The position numbers and the translations under genes are program-made. 64,000 bases of DNA, from contig NZ_SGXD01000001.1 in assembly GCF_004216915.1 (NCBI RefSeq), positions 744,001 to 808,000 on the forward strand, written 5' to 3'. A model generated the notes under the pieces. It searched no databases. It was not told where the DNA came from and saw only the letters and a program-made list of their open reading frames with translations. Origin of the DNA: Motilibacter rhizosphaerae. Lineage in GTDB: Bacteria > Actinomycetota > Actinomycetes > Motilibacterales > Motilibacteraceae. Below, piece by piece: positions 63,844-64,000 of this stretch (its first letter is position 1; the number at the start of each line of letters is the position of its first letter).

Positions 63844-64000
63844 CCTGACCAAGCACGACGCACCGGGGGACGCAACGGCGCCCTTCGTCGAGGTGCGCGA
63901 CCTGCTCGTGCACTTCGACCTGCGCGGCAGCGTGCTCTCCCGCCTCCTGGGCCGCTCGCAGGCCAAGGTGCGCGCCGTCGACGGCGTGAGCTTCACGATC
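63827..64000 (+). CDS. Peptide ABC transporter ATP-binding protein, DppF-like (5' end, cut by window)
   Basis: The first 58 codons of the second ATPase of the importer. The TTG start overlaps the dppD-like gene by 17 bp, with AGGAG seven bases upstream. The visible part reads F-V-E-V-R-D-L-L-V-H-F-D-L-R-G-S-V-L-S and K-V-R-A-V-D-G-V-S-F-T-I, the beta-strand lead-in to Walker A of DppF/OppF proteins. Confidence 0.85.
   Translation, partial: MPTKLDLTKHDAPGDATAPFVEVRDLLVHFDLRGSVLSRLLGRSQAKVRAVDGVSFTI

Overview
The window is about 64 kb of very GC-rich DNA with densely packed genes, many GTG and TTG starts and frequent 4-bp GTGA or ATGA overlaps. Three traits point to an actinobacterium: a mycothiol-ligase-like gene, an F420/FMN pyridoxamine-oxidase-type protein, and a c-di-AMP riboswitch in front of an NlpC/P60 hydrolase. 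A flagellar export gene block and a chemoreceptor show a motile lineage (Kineosporia- or Motilibacter-like is a guess; the genus cannot be fixed from this sequence alone).

Layout. 1-3943: end of a sugar ABC importer operon (binding protein, two permeases) plus a GH51 arabinofuranosidase. 3870-5042: a lone membrane protein, reverse strand. 5169-10906: flagellar genes fliL, fliM, fliN, fliO, fliP, fliQ, fliR and flhB. 10911-15868 (reverse): a five-gene operon in which every junction is a 4-bp GTGA overlap: PqqD-like protein with a C-terminal tail, HPr-kinase-like ATPase, GT2 glycosyltransferase, ABC exporter, nucleotidyltransferase-fold protein. A GT4 glycosyltransferase (15875-17095) is divergent from it and a sugar-nucleotide-epimerase-like gene is convergent with the GT4. 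This set is the best candidate for an undescribed peptide or glycan modification system. 17955-18735: c-di-AMP riboswitch and NlpC/P60 hydrolase. 18765-29551: oxidoreductase, a three-gene cluster with type VII secretion-like features, RsbW-like ATPase, PPOX protein, acyl-ACP desaturase with its own operator, M50 protease, FKBP lipoprotein, GGDEF-EAL protein. 29592-32641 (reverse): ABC exporter and ROK regulator.

32726-40957: a probable beta-mannan or manno-oligosaccharide locus (GH5, LacI regulator, binding protein, two permeases, GH2 beta-mannosidase). 41006-43979 (reverse): a chemoreceptor followed by a solitary binding protein, which looks like a chemotaxis unit. 43980-44360: a gene-free repeat field. 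44361-47006: a large secreted protein with two discoidin domains and a beta-helix. 47165-50110: thiO-thiS-thiG-tenA under a TPP riboswitch. 50146-54819: two amino-acid-type permeases and an MshC-like gene. 54945-56000: YihY/BrkB protein with a SigB/SigF-type promoter. 56073-58147: ABC-2 exporter pair. 58177-59295: ribokinase. 59274-64000: a dpp/opp-type peptide importer, cut by the window end.

A recurrent palindrome built on the arm CCGTGATCATGCACGTCC lies in at least four intergenic places (19.9, 41.0, 44.1-44.3 and 56.0 kb). At two of them it supplies the stop codon of the adjacent gene. None of the sugar importers encodes its own ATPase, so a shared ATPase elsewhere is implied.
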